Counted from the first letter of the stretch, positions 9,891 to 19,351 are shown. The stretch is DNA of 33,566 nt from Chitinophagaceae bacterium (GCA_947447265.1 CANFKC010000050.1:1-33566), one strand, 5' to 3'. Notes: generated by a model not told the origin, from the sequence alone. Program-made: numbers and translations.

Positions 9891-10904
9891 TTACTTCCCT
9901 CCATCTTCAACGAATCTATTATTGCGTAAACTGCCAAATTCGATTCGTTTAAAATACCTGAATTTATCCTTCTTTGCCAACGGCATTTCATGCCAGAATT
10001 TAAGTAACCTAAGTTTTGCGGTATTTTGGGTACAAATGTAAATCTTGTCGTCTTCAACATAATACTGAAGTTTACTTCCTATTTCAGTATACCTTATCTC
10101 CGTTATATCATATAAAAAATCCCGCACGCCCAATTTTATAGCCCCCAGAGGGGCAAAATTATTAATTAGTCCATGCATGCATTGCCCCCACAAATTAGCA
10201 TTGAGCAATAATGTGTCTAACTCAATTCTCTTAAATCCCGCACGCCCAATTTTGCTTACTATCAATGATAGTTCATTGATCATATCCGCTTTACTATAAG
10301 GCTGACTTTTCTTAATAATCGTAATATGCTCATTAAATTTTTCTGGAATATACTGCGCGATTGGCGCATTGATTGAAAATTGGGTAAGGAAATTATTTAA
10401 AGCCCAACAATCGGAGTTACTTCCTTCCATGGCTTTGAACAATTCGGGAACATCAATCAAATTGGCATCTCTGTTCAAGAGTCCAATTATCATCGGTTGA
10501 AGATCGTCATATTTCAACAAGTACAGAAGTGCTCTCCTCGCCTTTTCATTACTAAATATCTCATAATCTCTACCTGCAATATTGCTGTTTATTCCTATTA
10601 AATGGAGCGCGCATAATGCACCTACCTTCGCATGGTAGTTGGTGGATTTATCAACAAAATCAACTAAAATTTGTATTGCTGCTTCCTTTTTTGCTGCTAT
10701 GGAAAACATATCTGCTGTATATCCAATCCAGTAAGCCTTGTTCGTCTCGACGAACTTCCAATCACCTTCGAGTCTTTTAATTAATTCATTTAATGAGGAG
10801 GCTGTGTCTATTTTGACATTAATCTCCCCACCTTCTACTGGAAGAATCTGAGCCGAAGATTGTAAAACAATAAAAAGGCTGAAAATGAGTAAGATGCTTT
10901 TCAT
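9891..10904 (-). CDS. Secreted protein of unknown function, alpha-helical repeat-like
   Basis: The 337-residue protein begins with a clear signal peptide (MKSILLIFSLFIVLQSSAQ), so it is exported. Residues about 30-220 are rich in amphipathic helices resembling HEAT-type repeats: stretches such as AAIQILVDFV, KVGALCALHLIG and ARRALLYLLKY recur every 35-45 residues. The last third is mixed and Lys/Arg rich. I do not recognise a named family. It sits upstream of rpoB on the same strand but ends over 200 nt before the rpoB promoter. A 21-nt direct repeat occurs twice in its 3' half in two different reading frames. Confidence 0.75.
   Translation of the reverse strand: MKSILLIFSLFIVLQSSAQILPVEGGEINVKIDTASSLNELIKRLEGDWKFVETNKAYWIGYTADMFSIAAKKEAAIQILVDFVDKSTNYHAKVGALCALHLIGINSNIAGRDYEIFSNEKARRALLYLLKYDDLQPMIIGLLNRDANLIDVPELFKAMEGSNSDCWALNNFLTQFSINAPIAQYIPEKFNEHITIIKKSQPYSKADMINELSLIVSKIGRAGFKRIELDTLLLNANLWGQCMHGLINNFAPLGAIKLGVRDFLYDITEIRYTEIGSKLQYYVEDDKIYICTQNTAKLRLLKFWHEMPLAKKDKFRYFKRIEFGSLRNNRFVEDGGK
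10117..10253. repeat. 21-nt direct repeat inside the secreted-protein gene
   Basis: The same 21 bases (beginning AAATCCCGCACG) occur at 10117-10137 and 10233-10253. The offset is 116 nt, which is not a multiple of three. The copies are therefore translated differently, as KIGRAGF in the upstream copy and KLGVRDF in the downstream one. Confidence 0.85.
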
Positions 10905-10946
10905 TAGGTCGGTATAAATATTTCACAAGAAAACGGAGCATGATTT

Positions 10947-11144
10947 TCAAAGTATCAGCCCAAATACCTTCTGCAATTCAGATTCAGAAATGGTGTCTTT
11001 TTCCAATTTGTCGTAAATGGACGCCAGAAGTACTTTTAAGTTAAATATTCTAAGCTAGGTAATACTGCGCACCACCCGAATAAATATCCATTAGTATTTT
11101 CATAAATAGCCAGTTAAAGTAAGGTTAGGCGGATTTTTCAATTG
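10947..11144 (-). pseudogene. Decayed copy of a toxin-antitoxin start region, plus an unrelated gene tail
   Basis: Positions 11083-11144 match 11670-11731, the promoter and first codons of the intact antitoxin, at roughly 87% over 62 nt. The copied ATG at 11103 opens only 17 codons (MKILMDI then unrelated residues) before TAG at 11050. Further on, 10947-11054 on the minus strand is open and ends in YDKLEKDTISESELQKVFG, which looks like the C-terminus of a lost gene. Both are interpreted as remnants; the identity of the tail is unknown. Confidence 0.5.
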
Positions 11145-11164
11145 CTAAAAAAAACAAAACTAGC

Positions 11165-11494
11165 CTATTCTGGTATCCATTTCAGAAGCTGCAGTAATTC
11201 ACTATCAGGAATACTTTCCTGTTCACTTTTATCAAATATGGTAAGCAAATAAACTGATTTTTCCGTAATTTTCACATAGGTAATTACCCTTGCACCGCCT
11301 GATTTCCCAGCACCTTTCGATGATATTGCGAGCCGGATTTTGTAACAATTATTCCCAATATTTGTGCCTTGTTCCGGATGTTGCTTCAGGCTTAGAACAA
11401 GGTCAATATATTCGTCTTTGAGAGAACGATATTTCTTGACCAGGCGTTTTAACTCCTTCTCAAATTTTGGAATTGAAATTACGTTATAGCTCAT
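11165..11494 (-). CDS. RelE/ParE-family toxin of a type II toxin-antitoxin pair
   Basis: The 109-residue protein has the RelE/ParE fold pattern: an N-terminal strand and long basic helix (IPKFEKELKRLVKKYRSLKDEY), a central CYKIRLAISSKGAGKSGGARVITYV core typical of this toxin group, and a C-terminal LTIFDKSEQESI strand-helix. Members usually cleave ribosome-associated mRNA or poison gyrase; which applies here cannot be told. Its start overlaps the end of the upstream antitoxin gene by 11 nt, the usual coupling in such operons. Confidence 0.85.
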   Translation of the reverse strand: MSYNVISIPKFEKELKRLVKKYRSLKDEYIDLVLSLKQHPEQGTNIGNNCYKIRLAISSKGAGKSGGARVITYVKITEKSVYLLTIFDKSEQESIPDSELLQLLKWIPE

Positions 11495-11690
11495 TGAATA
11501 AGTCTTCTGCGTTGCGGCCTTTCAATTTTCCTGCTTTAATTAATTTCATCTCCTCCACGGCTTCCTGCACATCTTCCAAGACTTTAGCTTTATAAGGAGT
11601 TAGCGTTTTTACTTTCACATAAGAGAAACTTTTGAGTAGCTCCATAAAGAAAGTAGCTTTCGCATCTTTAATATCCAATAGTATTTTCAT
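11484..11690 (-). CDS. Antitoxin of the RelE/ParE-type pair
   Basis: This 68-residue protein begins MKILLDIKDAKATFFMELLKS and ends in the acidic segment GRNAEDLFNEL. The size and pattern are those of the short antitoxins paired with RelE-like toxins in Bacteroidota: a small N-terminal folded part, then a charged C-terminal segment that would wrap the toxin. It precedes and overlaps the toxin gene, so the two are translationally coupled. Antitoxins of this sort normally repress their own promoter; that promoter lies 17-46 nt upstream and has a decayed duplicate at 11105-11144. Confidence 0.85.
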   Translation of the reverse strand: MKILLDIKDAKATFFMELLKSFSYVKVKTLTPYKAKVLEDVQEAVEEMKLIKAGKLKGRNAEDLFNEL

Positions 11691-11706
11691 AGATAGCCAA
11701 TTAGAG

Positions 11707-11736
11707 TAAAGTTACGTGGATTTTTCAATTTCCAAA
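11707..11736 (-). promoter_or_regulatory. Promoter of the toxin-antitoxin operon
   Basis: Minus strand TTTG (11733-11736), an 18-nt spacer, then TAACTTTA (11707-11714), one mismatch to TAnnTTTG. The antitoxin ATG is 17 nt downstream. The rest of the gap to 11883 shows no supported gene. Confidence 0.55.
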
Positions 11737-11883
11737 ACCATCCGAATACTATGCTATTTATTAACTTGTATAACTTTTTGCACTCTTCCCCATTTCTTCC
11801 TAAAAGCATACTTGCAAATTCTTTCCATTGCTGTGAGTATTCTACGCATACTTGGTCTGCCCGACTACAGATCGATATCACCC

Positions 11884-11925
11884 ACAAAAAAAGTGTCCAA
11901 AATCATAGCTGACTCTGGACACTTT
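11884..11925 (-). terminator. Terminator of the T9SS surface protein gene
   Basis: Minus strand stem AAAGTGTCC with GGACACTTT around an 18-nt loop, continued by further T residues. It lies about 20 nt past the stop codon of the gene ending at 11947. Confidence 0.75.
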
Positions 11926-11946
11926 AATATCGTAATTAAACTCTTT

Positions 11947-14652
11947 TTACATTTTCACAAACTGCTTAACCACAGTGCCTGCGGTGCCGGTCAGTTTTAT
12001 GAAGTAGACACCCGGAGTGAGGTCTTTAATATTTAAAACAGTCAAAGATTTATTCACCTGGCTGCTCAGTACAGTTGCACCTACATTGTTGGTGATAGTG
12101 AGGCTGCTGAAAGCATTTTCATCCATGTTAATGGTAAGCTCATTGCTCGCAGGGTTAGGGAATAACACGCAATCATTACCCATGTGCGTAACGCTCTTTA
12201 TTACCGTTGACATATTAGGTGTAATGGTCTTAGACCCGGTACGTTGCTTGAAATTCATGCCTGTTGCGCTGGCAGCAGATGATGTTAAGGTAACCAGTGA
12301 CGATGGCGTAGTGGTATACATGATATCTTCAGGGTAAATAATATAGTTGCCATAACCAATGCCGCTGAAAGCATAGTTACCGCTGCCATCAGTGTAAGTA
12401 TAGGTAAGTACATGGCGGCTCGCATCCATCAGGAACACGATCATATGTACGGCAGGCACATCGCCCGCTGTATTCTTACCAGCACCTGATGATATATAAC
12501 CACCAATAAAGCCAGGACCAGCAGGCACAATACCGCTAACCATATCGATATGCATACTGTCGGTTGCACCTGCTGTGTGGGTAACAGTTACCGCAGTATC
12601 CCAATGTGCATTAGATGCGCCATAAGTAGGCACAAAACCCGATGCTCCAATAATAGTGCTGGTGTAGTCAAGTGCACGCGCCTTTACCAGGTAGTTACCT
12701 GTGCCCATACCATTGAATTCATAGTATGGCAATACGCCATCAACACAAGAAATGATAGAATCTATCGCTGTAAGCGTACCTGCTGAAGTGTTATGGTAAA
12801 TGAGCCACACCTTCATGTCTAATGTATCAGGTGCTGCTGATGTGAATGCGATATGCCCGTTGATACGATCGACCGCAACACTTGCTGAAGTAGAGGTACT
12901 GCTGCTGCCGCTTGATATGCAGGTAACCACCACGTGATAGTACATAGTAACAGCAGCACCGGTAAACGTATAAGTAGCGTTGGTTGCGCCGGTAATGCTG
13001 GTCCAGCCACCGCTGCCGGTGGTTGACTCTTCCCATTGCAGCGAAATATCAGCGCCAGTAGTATGACCTGTATTAGTTAGTGTTACCGAAGTTGATCCGC
13101 AGCTTGATGTAGTTGTGGCAGCAGACGCACCACCAGAAGGTGTGCCACTGCAAAGAGAAATACCGGAAACAGCAACGGTAGCCGGAGTAGCACCGCCACC
13201 AGATATAGTAACATTACCTGAATAGGTGCCGGTTACAGCAGGCGCAACAAATCTTATGAAAACAGATGATGCCGATATGGTAGCTCCAGAATAGGCAATA
13301 GTAAAAGATGAAGCATAGGTGCCGCCTGAAGTATTACAAACTTCAAAGTTAGTTGGCGCAGTAACCGTTACAGAGCCAGTTGAAGGTGACAGATACGTAC
13401 CAGAAACTACAGTATTGAGCCACGAAGAAGTAGTGCCTGCATAAACACCAGAAAAAGGGAGTGTTGATGGCGAAGCGGTTAAAGTAGTGCAAGATGATGT
13501 GTAGGTAATAAGCACACTGCTGGTATAAGCAGTTGCACCTGAATAACTGCAGGTAACGCCGCACCTGTAATAAGTACTGGCTGACATTGTGGTGGTCAAA
13601 GTTGCATTCGTCTCTCCCGAGATGGCTGTCCATGATGATCCTGTTGGAGAAGACTCCCACTGAAAACCGATACCCACAGCTGACGTATAACCGGCAACGG
13701 TTAATACTACCGGAGTAGAACCACATGCAGTTGTTGAAGATGCCGACACAGTACCTGCAGAAGGTGTACCAGAGCATGGCGCCATAGAGGTGCCTGATAC
13801 TGTTGCGCAAACAGGTGAAAGGCCTCCACCGGTTACACAAATAGTTCCGGTTGAGGTTCCGGTACTTCCCGGTGCAACAAACCTTGCATATACACTGGTA
13901 GCCGATACTACGCCACCAGAATAACCAATTGTGTAAGATGATGTATAAGTACCACCAGCAGTAGGGCTCACTTCAAAATTTGAAGGTGCAGTTACCGTAA
14001 GCGTACCCGTAGCTGGAGTAAGATAATAACCATTGAACACACAAGACAGCGGGCTGGAAGTAGCGCCAGAAGCTACAGCGCCAAAACTCAATGCCGTTGG
14101 AGCAATAGTGCCGTACGGGCTTCCGCTGGCTATTGAAACTGTATAATCGCGCGCATCGCCATAAGAAATAGCTGTAGTAGGGCAAGGATTTATTGTAGGA
14201 TAAGTAGATCCTCCGCAGCAATTATAATTCGCTACCAGTCTCATAATGTGCGTGCCAGCCGCTGCGCTGCCTGGCACCGTAATAGCGATAGTTGGTGTAG
14301 CCGAGGAAAAGTAACCACCCCCACCTATGGTCTCCGATGAGGCAAAAGTGCCGTCATTATCAAAATCTATCCAGATCTGCATCTGCATACTGTTATAATA
14401 GCTGGTGGTAACGTTAAGCGTCGTGGAGTAGGTTGCGCCAGGATTCAGCGTACAAGACAGCGATGTCATGCTCTCGTAGCTAGACGAAGTGCATGCGCTT
14501 ACATCTGATATGCTACCAGCAGTGCCAATCAGCGAACGAATACTTACATTGAAAGGATAGGTACTGCAAGGGTTGGCGAATGTGGGCGTGCAGGAGCCAT
14601 AGCTGTAAGCCCCAACAAAGCAAAGGACAATAAGTAAAAATAATTTCTTCAT
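11947..14652 (-). CDS. Large secreted surface protein with GEVED domain, Ig-like repeats and T9SS sorting domain
   Basis: The 901-residue product starts at the internal ATG at 14652, giving the signal peptide MKKLFLLIVLCFVGAYSYG; an upstream in-frame ATG at 14700 lies beyond the promoter element and is rejected. Order of parts: a GEVED domain (about 80-175, IWIDFDNDGTF and YGDARDYTVSI), alternating beta-rich repeats (about 185-600) of two types (one with LSFG and TVTAPSNFEV, the other CSGTPSAG to FQWESSPTG to YYRC), a prealbumin/carboxypeptidase-regulatory-like region near 750 (DGSGNYAFSGIGYGNY), and a type A T9SS sorting domain (about 830-901, LFPNPASNELTI, GVYFIKL, ending VKQFVKM). It should be exported by Sec and T9SS and attached to the surface or released; adhesion is the likely role by architecture only. 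It is a paralogue of the neighbouring split gene. Confidence 0.88.
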   Translation of the reverse strand: MKKLFLLIVLCFVGAYSYGSCTPTFANPCSTYPFNVSIRSLIGTAGSISDVSACTSSSYESMTSLSCTLNPGATYSTTLNVTTSYYNSMQMQIWIDFDNDGTFASSETIGGGGYFSSATPTIAITVPGSAAAGTHIMRLVANYNCCGGSTYPTINPCPTTAISYGDARDYTVSIASGSPYGTIAPTALSFGAVASGATSSPLSCVFNGYYLTPATGTLTVTAPSNFEVSPTAGGTYTSSYTIGYSGGVVSATSVYARFVAPGSTGTSTGTICVTGGGLSPVCATVSGTSMAPCSGTPSAGTVSASSTTACGSTPVVLTVAGYTSAVGIGFQWESSPTGSSWTAISGETNATLTTTMSASTYYRCGVTCSYSGATAYTSSVLITYTSSCTTLTASPSTLPFSGVYAGTTSSWLNTVVSGTYLSPSTGSVTVTAPTNFEVCNTSGGTYASSFTIAYSGATISASSVFIRFVAPAVTGTYSGNVTISGGGATPATVAVSGISLCSGTPSGGASAATTTSSCGSTSVTLTNTGHTTGADISLQWEESTTGSGGWTSITGATNATYTFTGAAVTMYYHVVVTCISSGSSSTSTSASVAVDRINGHIAFTSAAPDTLDMKVWLIYHNTSAGTLTAIDSIISCVDGVLPYYEFNGMGTGNYLVKARALDYTSTIIGASGFVPTYGASNAHWDTAVTVTHTAGATDSMHIDMVSGIVPAGPGFIGGYISSGAGKNTAGDVPAVHMIVFLMDASRHVLTYTYTDGSGNYAFSGIGYGNYIIYPEDIMYTTTPSSLVTLTSSAASATGMNFKQRTGSKTITPNMSTVIKSVTHMGNDCVLFPNPASNELTINMDENAFSSLTITNNVGATVLSSQVNKSLTVLNIKDLTPGVYFIKLTGTAGTVVKQFVKM

Positions 14653-14675
14653 AATTGTGGTGTGTTTGATAGCGT

Positions 14676-14683
14676 CAAATGTA
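14676..14683 (-). promoter_or_regulatory. -7 element of the T9SS surface protein promoter
   Basis: Minus strand TACATTTG matches TAnnTTTG, 24 nt upstream of the chosen ATG. The sequence from here to about 14775 is clearly related to 19182-19285 upstream of the paralogue, with shared blocks such as GTTAGGGRTAATTAATATTT and GCTATGTTAA. Confidence 0.65.
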
Positions 14684-14790
14684 AATAAAAATGATGACAT
14701 AAATAATATTTTAGTTAAATATTAATTACCCCTAACAGAAAGACCGATTAACATAGCGTTAATAAGTGCCAAACGACTTATTAACTGCCG

Positions 14791-17700
14791 CTACAGCTTC
14801 ACAAACTTCTTTACCAGGCTATTCCCGGCACCGGAGAGCTTTATGAAGTATATGCCCGGAGCAAGGTTCTTAATATCCAGCTTAGTTTCAGATGCTACTA
14901 TTTCTTGTTGCATTACCGCTGCACCGAGGCTGTTGGTAATGGTTAAGTTAGCCTCGCCTGCATTGTCCATGCTAACGTTCAATACATCAGTTGCAGGGTT
15001 AGGGTAAATACTAAAGGCAGCCGGTTGGTTTACCTCTTTTACACTAACATCAGCCGGGAAACCAATAATATTATGCTCTTCATTGGTCATTACCACTTCA
15101 TTTTCTTCAAAATAGATACCCACCCTGGCTGGGATTATTGTACCATCTGGCACCCCCGGCCGCACCATAACATCGTATGCAAAAGTGCCTTGACAAAGAT
15201 CGTGGTGCGTGCTATCCAGCAGGTTAATACCAGGGAAATCAAACTTAACAATGGTCATGCCGCTTACATGCTGTATTTCCGTATACATTTCATGCGAACC
15301 CCAGATTGCTTTAAATGTAGATGCATCCAGGTAATCAGAAAGGGTGTCTAATACGTAGATATTTCTGGCAGTATCATTTCCATCATTTTCAAAGCCTGCT
15401 GTATAGTGGAGCAAAGTACCCGCGAGTATGTGACCCGATGGCACAGATTCTATAAAATTAGGGTCGTAAGACGAACGGATTGTATCAATCTCATCAGTAT
15501 GATTATTGGAGGTATCTATATCTCCGCTGTCAGGGATAACAATAAACTTGTTATGAACAGTATCGCCAGGATGCCTGTCTGCAGAGCCAGTGGGCTTATT
15601 CAGCCGATAATTAATACTGTACGGACTGTACCCAGAGGTAGCAGTCATGCTACCCAGATGCCATGTAACTACATTACCACTAACGGAATAGGGCGACGGA
15701 TATGACGATTGAAATACAAATTTAGGCGTAATGCTCATCGTCACTATTGGCGATTGTGCACTGCAACTGTTATTTTCAATGTAGATATGACCACCGGCCG
15801 AATGCGGGCCGGAACCAAAAACCGGGCGTTCGCTCAAATCGTAACCTGCACCAGTAGGGCAGGCAAATCCGAAGTATTTTCTTGTATAGGTGTTTACCGC
15901 AGCAACTATAGTATCGTAAATAACGCCCGACGATGGTACTGACACATAATATACGCCTGATGATGGCGACAGCACCCTGAATGCGTAAACAGTACCCGCA
16001 GGTCCGGCAGCAGGATAATAGAAACCGCTGGTGGCAGTAATGGTATCAACCGGCGTTCCGTTGGAATCTATGCGCACCGTAGCTGTTCTGTAATTCGGCC
16101 TGTCGGGATAGTAGTTATAAACGCCATTACCGTCAACATCAACAAAAAACGCAATAGGCAAAGTTCGGCAGTAAAAATAATTGTGTGTAAATGCGATGGA
16201 ATCTTGCGGAACATTATTGAAGTAAACAACCTGCTTTACAGAATAAGCACCCGAATGACTGTAAACATGATACGTGCTGGCTGTAGATGAAGTACTGCCA
16301 AACATTGCTACGGAATCGGTCTGCCCGTCACCATACCAGGTTTTAAGACGCAGCAGCGACGAACTACCAACAACCCTTACATAGAATAAGGGACCATTAC
16401 ATACAGTACTGGTAGAATCTGTTACACTATGAGCGGTAATGAGGTAAGGAAATACTATACGTAGTGAACTGGAATATCCTGTCAACCCACTATAGGAACA
16501 CTTCACTGCGCAACGGTAATAATAGTCTCCATTTGGCGTGAAGGTATAGGTAGAGGATGTAGCGGCTGAGGACAAATTGGACCAGCCTGTTGAACCATCA
16601 GGCGATTTTTGCCATTGATAAGTAATACCTAGGGCTACTGTGCAGCCTGTAAGGCTTAAGGTTGCACTACACGCACTGCAATAATAAGTTGTTGAAGCAG
16701 CGGTGCCACCGGTAGGCGTGCCGGAGCATGAAGTGCCAAATATGATTAGTATGGCAGCTGTTGAAGCCGTTGCACCACTTGATGAACACGTTACATTACA
16801 ACGATAATAGGTGTTAACCGAGATGCCTGTAAATGACCATGGAGCAGACGTAGCCCCGGAAATATTGTTCCATGAAGAACCCGTGGTGGAATCCTGCCAT
16901 TGCAGCGTTATGCCAGTTGCAACAGTAGACCCTGAGTTGGTTAATGTAATGGCTGTTGAAGCACTCGCAATAGTTACAGAAGAACTCGCAGTACCTGCAG
17001 TTGGCATACCGGAACAAACCGCTATCCCGGTTCCATTCAGCGGAATATTCAATACAGCCGCACCGCCGCCGGCAATGGTCAGATTACCTGAAAATGAACC
17101 GAAGGTCGGGGGATTGAACTGAACCGGTATCGTATCGGCACTAGTTGCACCTCCGGTATATGCAATCGTATAACTGGTAACCCAGGCTGAACCGTTATTA
17201 ACTTTAAAATTTGACGGTGCTGTAACCGTTATATTACCCGTTGCCGGACTTAGATAAGTACCTGCCACGACAGTATTTAGAGCTGCAGATGATGCACCTG
17301 CGGCTGTAGCAGGAAAGGTAATAGAAGACGGAGCTGCTGCCAAAGTAGGACAGGTGGACGAGAGCGTTATGCCTACTGAAGATGAATAGGCACTTAGCCC
17401 GCTATAAGCGCACGTAACCAGACACATGTAGTACATAGATGCACTCAGCGTAAATGTTACCGAACTGTTGGTTGCACCTGAGATATTACTCCAGCCCCCA
17501 CTACCGGTTGATGATGCCATCCACTGAAACGTGATACCCAAATCCGTAGTGTAACCAGATAGCGATAATGTAACCGGCGTGGAGCCGCACACTGTATAAG
17601 CTGACGCAGAAATAGTTCCGGCGCTTGGGGTACCTGAACATGCTGCTGCACCAACAGTTGCCATAGCGGAAGCACAAACGCTGCTAAGGCCGCCACCCGT

Positions 17701-18351
17701 TACACAAATATTGCCTGTATAAGCGCCGGATGTCGCTGGGGCAACGAATTTCGCATAAATACTCGCAGCACTTACGGTGGCCGAAGTGTACGCTAAAGTA
17801 TAAGATGACGTATAAGTGCCACCGGAAGTTGCACATACCTGGTAGTTTGCCGGTGCGGTTACTGTTAATGTGCCGGAAGCAGGTGTTAAATATGTGCCAT
17901 TAAAAATGCTGGTTAGTGGTGAAGAAGTTGTTGATGCAGTTACCGTACCAAAGTTAAGTGTTGATGGTGTGAGGCTACCTGTAGGGCCGGTTGAAGCGGC
18001 TGTAACATAGCTCGTAGTTGCTGACACCCCGGAATAAGAACAGGTTACGACGCACGCATAATCTGTAGCAACCGTCATTCCTGAAAAGCTGTAGGTAGGC
18101 GAAGTAGCCCCAGAAATGCTGGTCCAAGAACCTGAGCCTGACGGGCTGCGCGCCTGCCATTGAAAAGTAATGCCAGCCGATGCAGTATAACCCGTAAGCG
18201 AAAGCGTAAATGTTGTAGCTGACGTGCCTGATGTTGGCGTAACCGATGCCGTGCCTGCTGTTACTGTGCCGGAACAAGCTGATACTCCGTTCCCATTCAG
18301 CGGAACGGACAAAGTAGCAACACCTCCGCCAGAAAAAGTTAGATTACCTGT
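14791..18351 (-). pseudogene. C-terminal part of a nonsense-split T9SS surface protein
   Basis: This frame continues, without any shift, the 269-residue fragment that ends in TAA at 18352-18354. Read through, the gene would encode about 1456 residues. The part after the stop holds Ig-like repeats of the same two types as the 901-residue paralogue, a PKD-like domain (WYGDGQTDS and YHVYSHSGAYSV, around 940 of the joined protein), a DUF11/DUF7619-like region (AGTLLHYTAGFENDGNDTARNIYVLD, about 1250-1380) and a T9SS type A sorting domain (YPNPATDVLNV, GIYFIKL, ending VKKFVKL). No ATG lies near the break; the nearest start is a TTG at 18312, so independent translation and export (no signal peptide) are unlikely. 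The residue expected at the stop is Tyr, as in GTYSGN of the paralogue. Confidence 0.85.
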
Positions 18352-19161
18352 TTACAAGCCTGAACTTGTCGGCGAAAAATCAACTTGCACTGAACTTGCG
18401 GAAATGGCAGCACCAGTATACGATATTGTATACGAAGATACCCAAGCCGACCCATCATAAACTCGAAATGCGCTACTACTGGTACTCACCGTAACATTGC
18501 CAGACGCTGGCGAAAGGTATACCGCATTAAGTACTACTGTACCAGCAGCAGACGTCGTCCCCACTGTTGTAGCAGGAAATGTATAAGATGCAGGTGAAGC
18601 TGTGAAATGTGCCGTATCAATCGTTACAGCATAGTCCCTTACGTCGCCATAGTAATAAGAATGAGCAGAAGTTCCATCTGGACATGGGTTTAAATTTGGA
18701 AATGCGTGATAATTATATTCCCCCTCTATTCTTAGTCTTTTTGTACCTCCGGAACAGCCTGCGGGTATTGTGATATTAAAGTGCCTTAGCCCCGCCCCTG
18801 CCACAGAGTCCCCACCCACTGTTTCAGAAGTCTCAAAAGCGCCATTATTGTTAAAATCAATCCACGCCTGAAATGTCAAAGCATAACTACCAGCTGCCCC
18901 GACAGAAACCGTATAGGTACTCCCCGAATTAAGCGTACACCCCATCACCGACGAATAGTCGATATAGCCTAAAGAATCGCAAGCCGTGCTATCATTGATC
19001 ATTCCCGACGCTCCATTTATCCGCAAATGGTTAGAAGCAGATGATAATGATAAACCTGAACTGCTGCATGAAAAATGATAATACCATGCGGGCGTGCAAT
19101 ATTGTGCACGTCCGGTAATAGCAAAGCAAATAATAACAAGCAGAAGCAGTACTTTTTTCAT
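18352..19161 (-). CDS. N-terminal fragment of the split T9SS surface protein
   Basis: The 269-residue fragment starts at the ATG at 19161, which gives the signal peptide MKKVLLLLVIICFAITGRAQ and sits 21 nt below a TACATTTG element; a longer start at 19203 would lie upstream of that element. It contains a GEVED domain (AWIDFNNNGAFETSETVGG to YGDVRDYAVTI, about 95-180) and the first beta-rich repeat, then stops at TAA in the middle of the second half of that repeat. If expressed it could be exported by Sec, but it lacks the T9SS sorting domain and would remain in the periplasm. Confidence 0.85.
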   Translation of the reverse strand: MKKVLLLLVIICFAITGRAQYCTPAWYYHFSCSSSGLSLSSASNHLRINGASGMINDSTACDSLGYIDYSSVMGCTLNSGSTYTVSVGAAGSYALTFQAWIDFNNNGAFETSETVGGDSVAGAGLRHFNITIPAGCSGGTKRLRIEGEYNYHAFPNLNPCPDGTSAHSYYYGDVRDYAVTIDTAHFTASPASYTFPATTVGTTSAAGTVVLNAVYLSPASGNVTVSTSSSAFRVYDGSAWVSSYTISYTGAAISASSVQVDFSPTSSGL

Positions 19162-19181
19162 ACGCGGCGATTTTGAATTAT

Positions 19182-19189
19182 CAAATGTA
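19182..19189 (-). promoter_or_regulatory. -7 element of the split surface protein gene
   Basis: Minus strand TACATTTG, perfect TAnnTTTG, 21 nt upstream of the ATG at 19161. The region to about 19285 resembles the upstream region of the 901-residue paralogue. Confidence 0.65.
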
Positions 19190-19294
19190 ACAAAATCAAG
19201 CAAACAAATAATATTTAAAACAAATATTAATTATCCCTAACAAAAAGGCAGTTTAACATAGCATTAATAAGCGCTCACCAACTTATAACTGAAT

Positions 19295-19351
19295 TTATAA
19301 CTTAAAAACCTTCTTTACCTTGCTATCACTACTATTGCTCAAAATAAAAAA
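19295..19351 (-). pseudogene. Tail of a lost third T9SS protein (sorting-domain remnant)
   Basis: The minus strand encodes FFILSNSSDSKVKKVFKL followed by TAA at 19295-19297. This aligns with the last residues of both nearby T9SS proteins (YFIKLSGAGNSLVKKFVKL). Upstream of it the frame closes within the terminator hairpin of the next gene, so only about 18 codons of the sorting domain remain. It indicates a deleted upstream paralogue. Confidence 0.6.

Noticed and set aside
11687-11887. 66-codon minus-strand frame upstream of the antitoxin
   Set aside because: It overlaps the toxin-antitoxin promoter and ends at the antitoxin start; composition is not convincing, though a remnant of an old gene tail cannot be excluded.
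11947-19161. Imperfect protein repeats as a possible CRISPR or VNTR array
   Set aside because: The repeats are diverged Ig-like domains of about 100 residues each, not short identical DNA repeats with spacers. No CRISPR array was seen anywhere.
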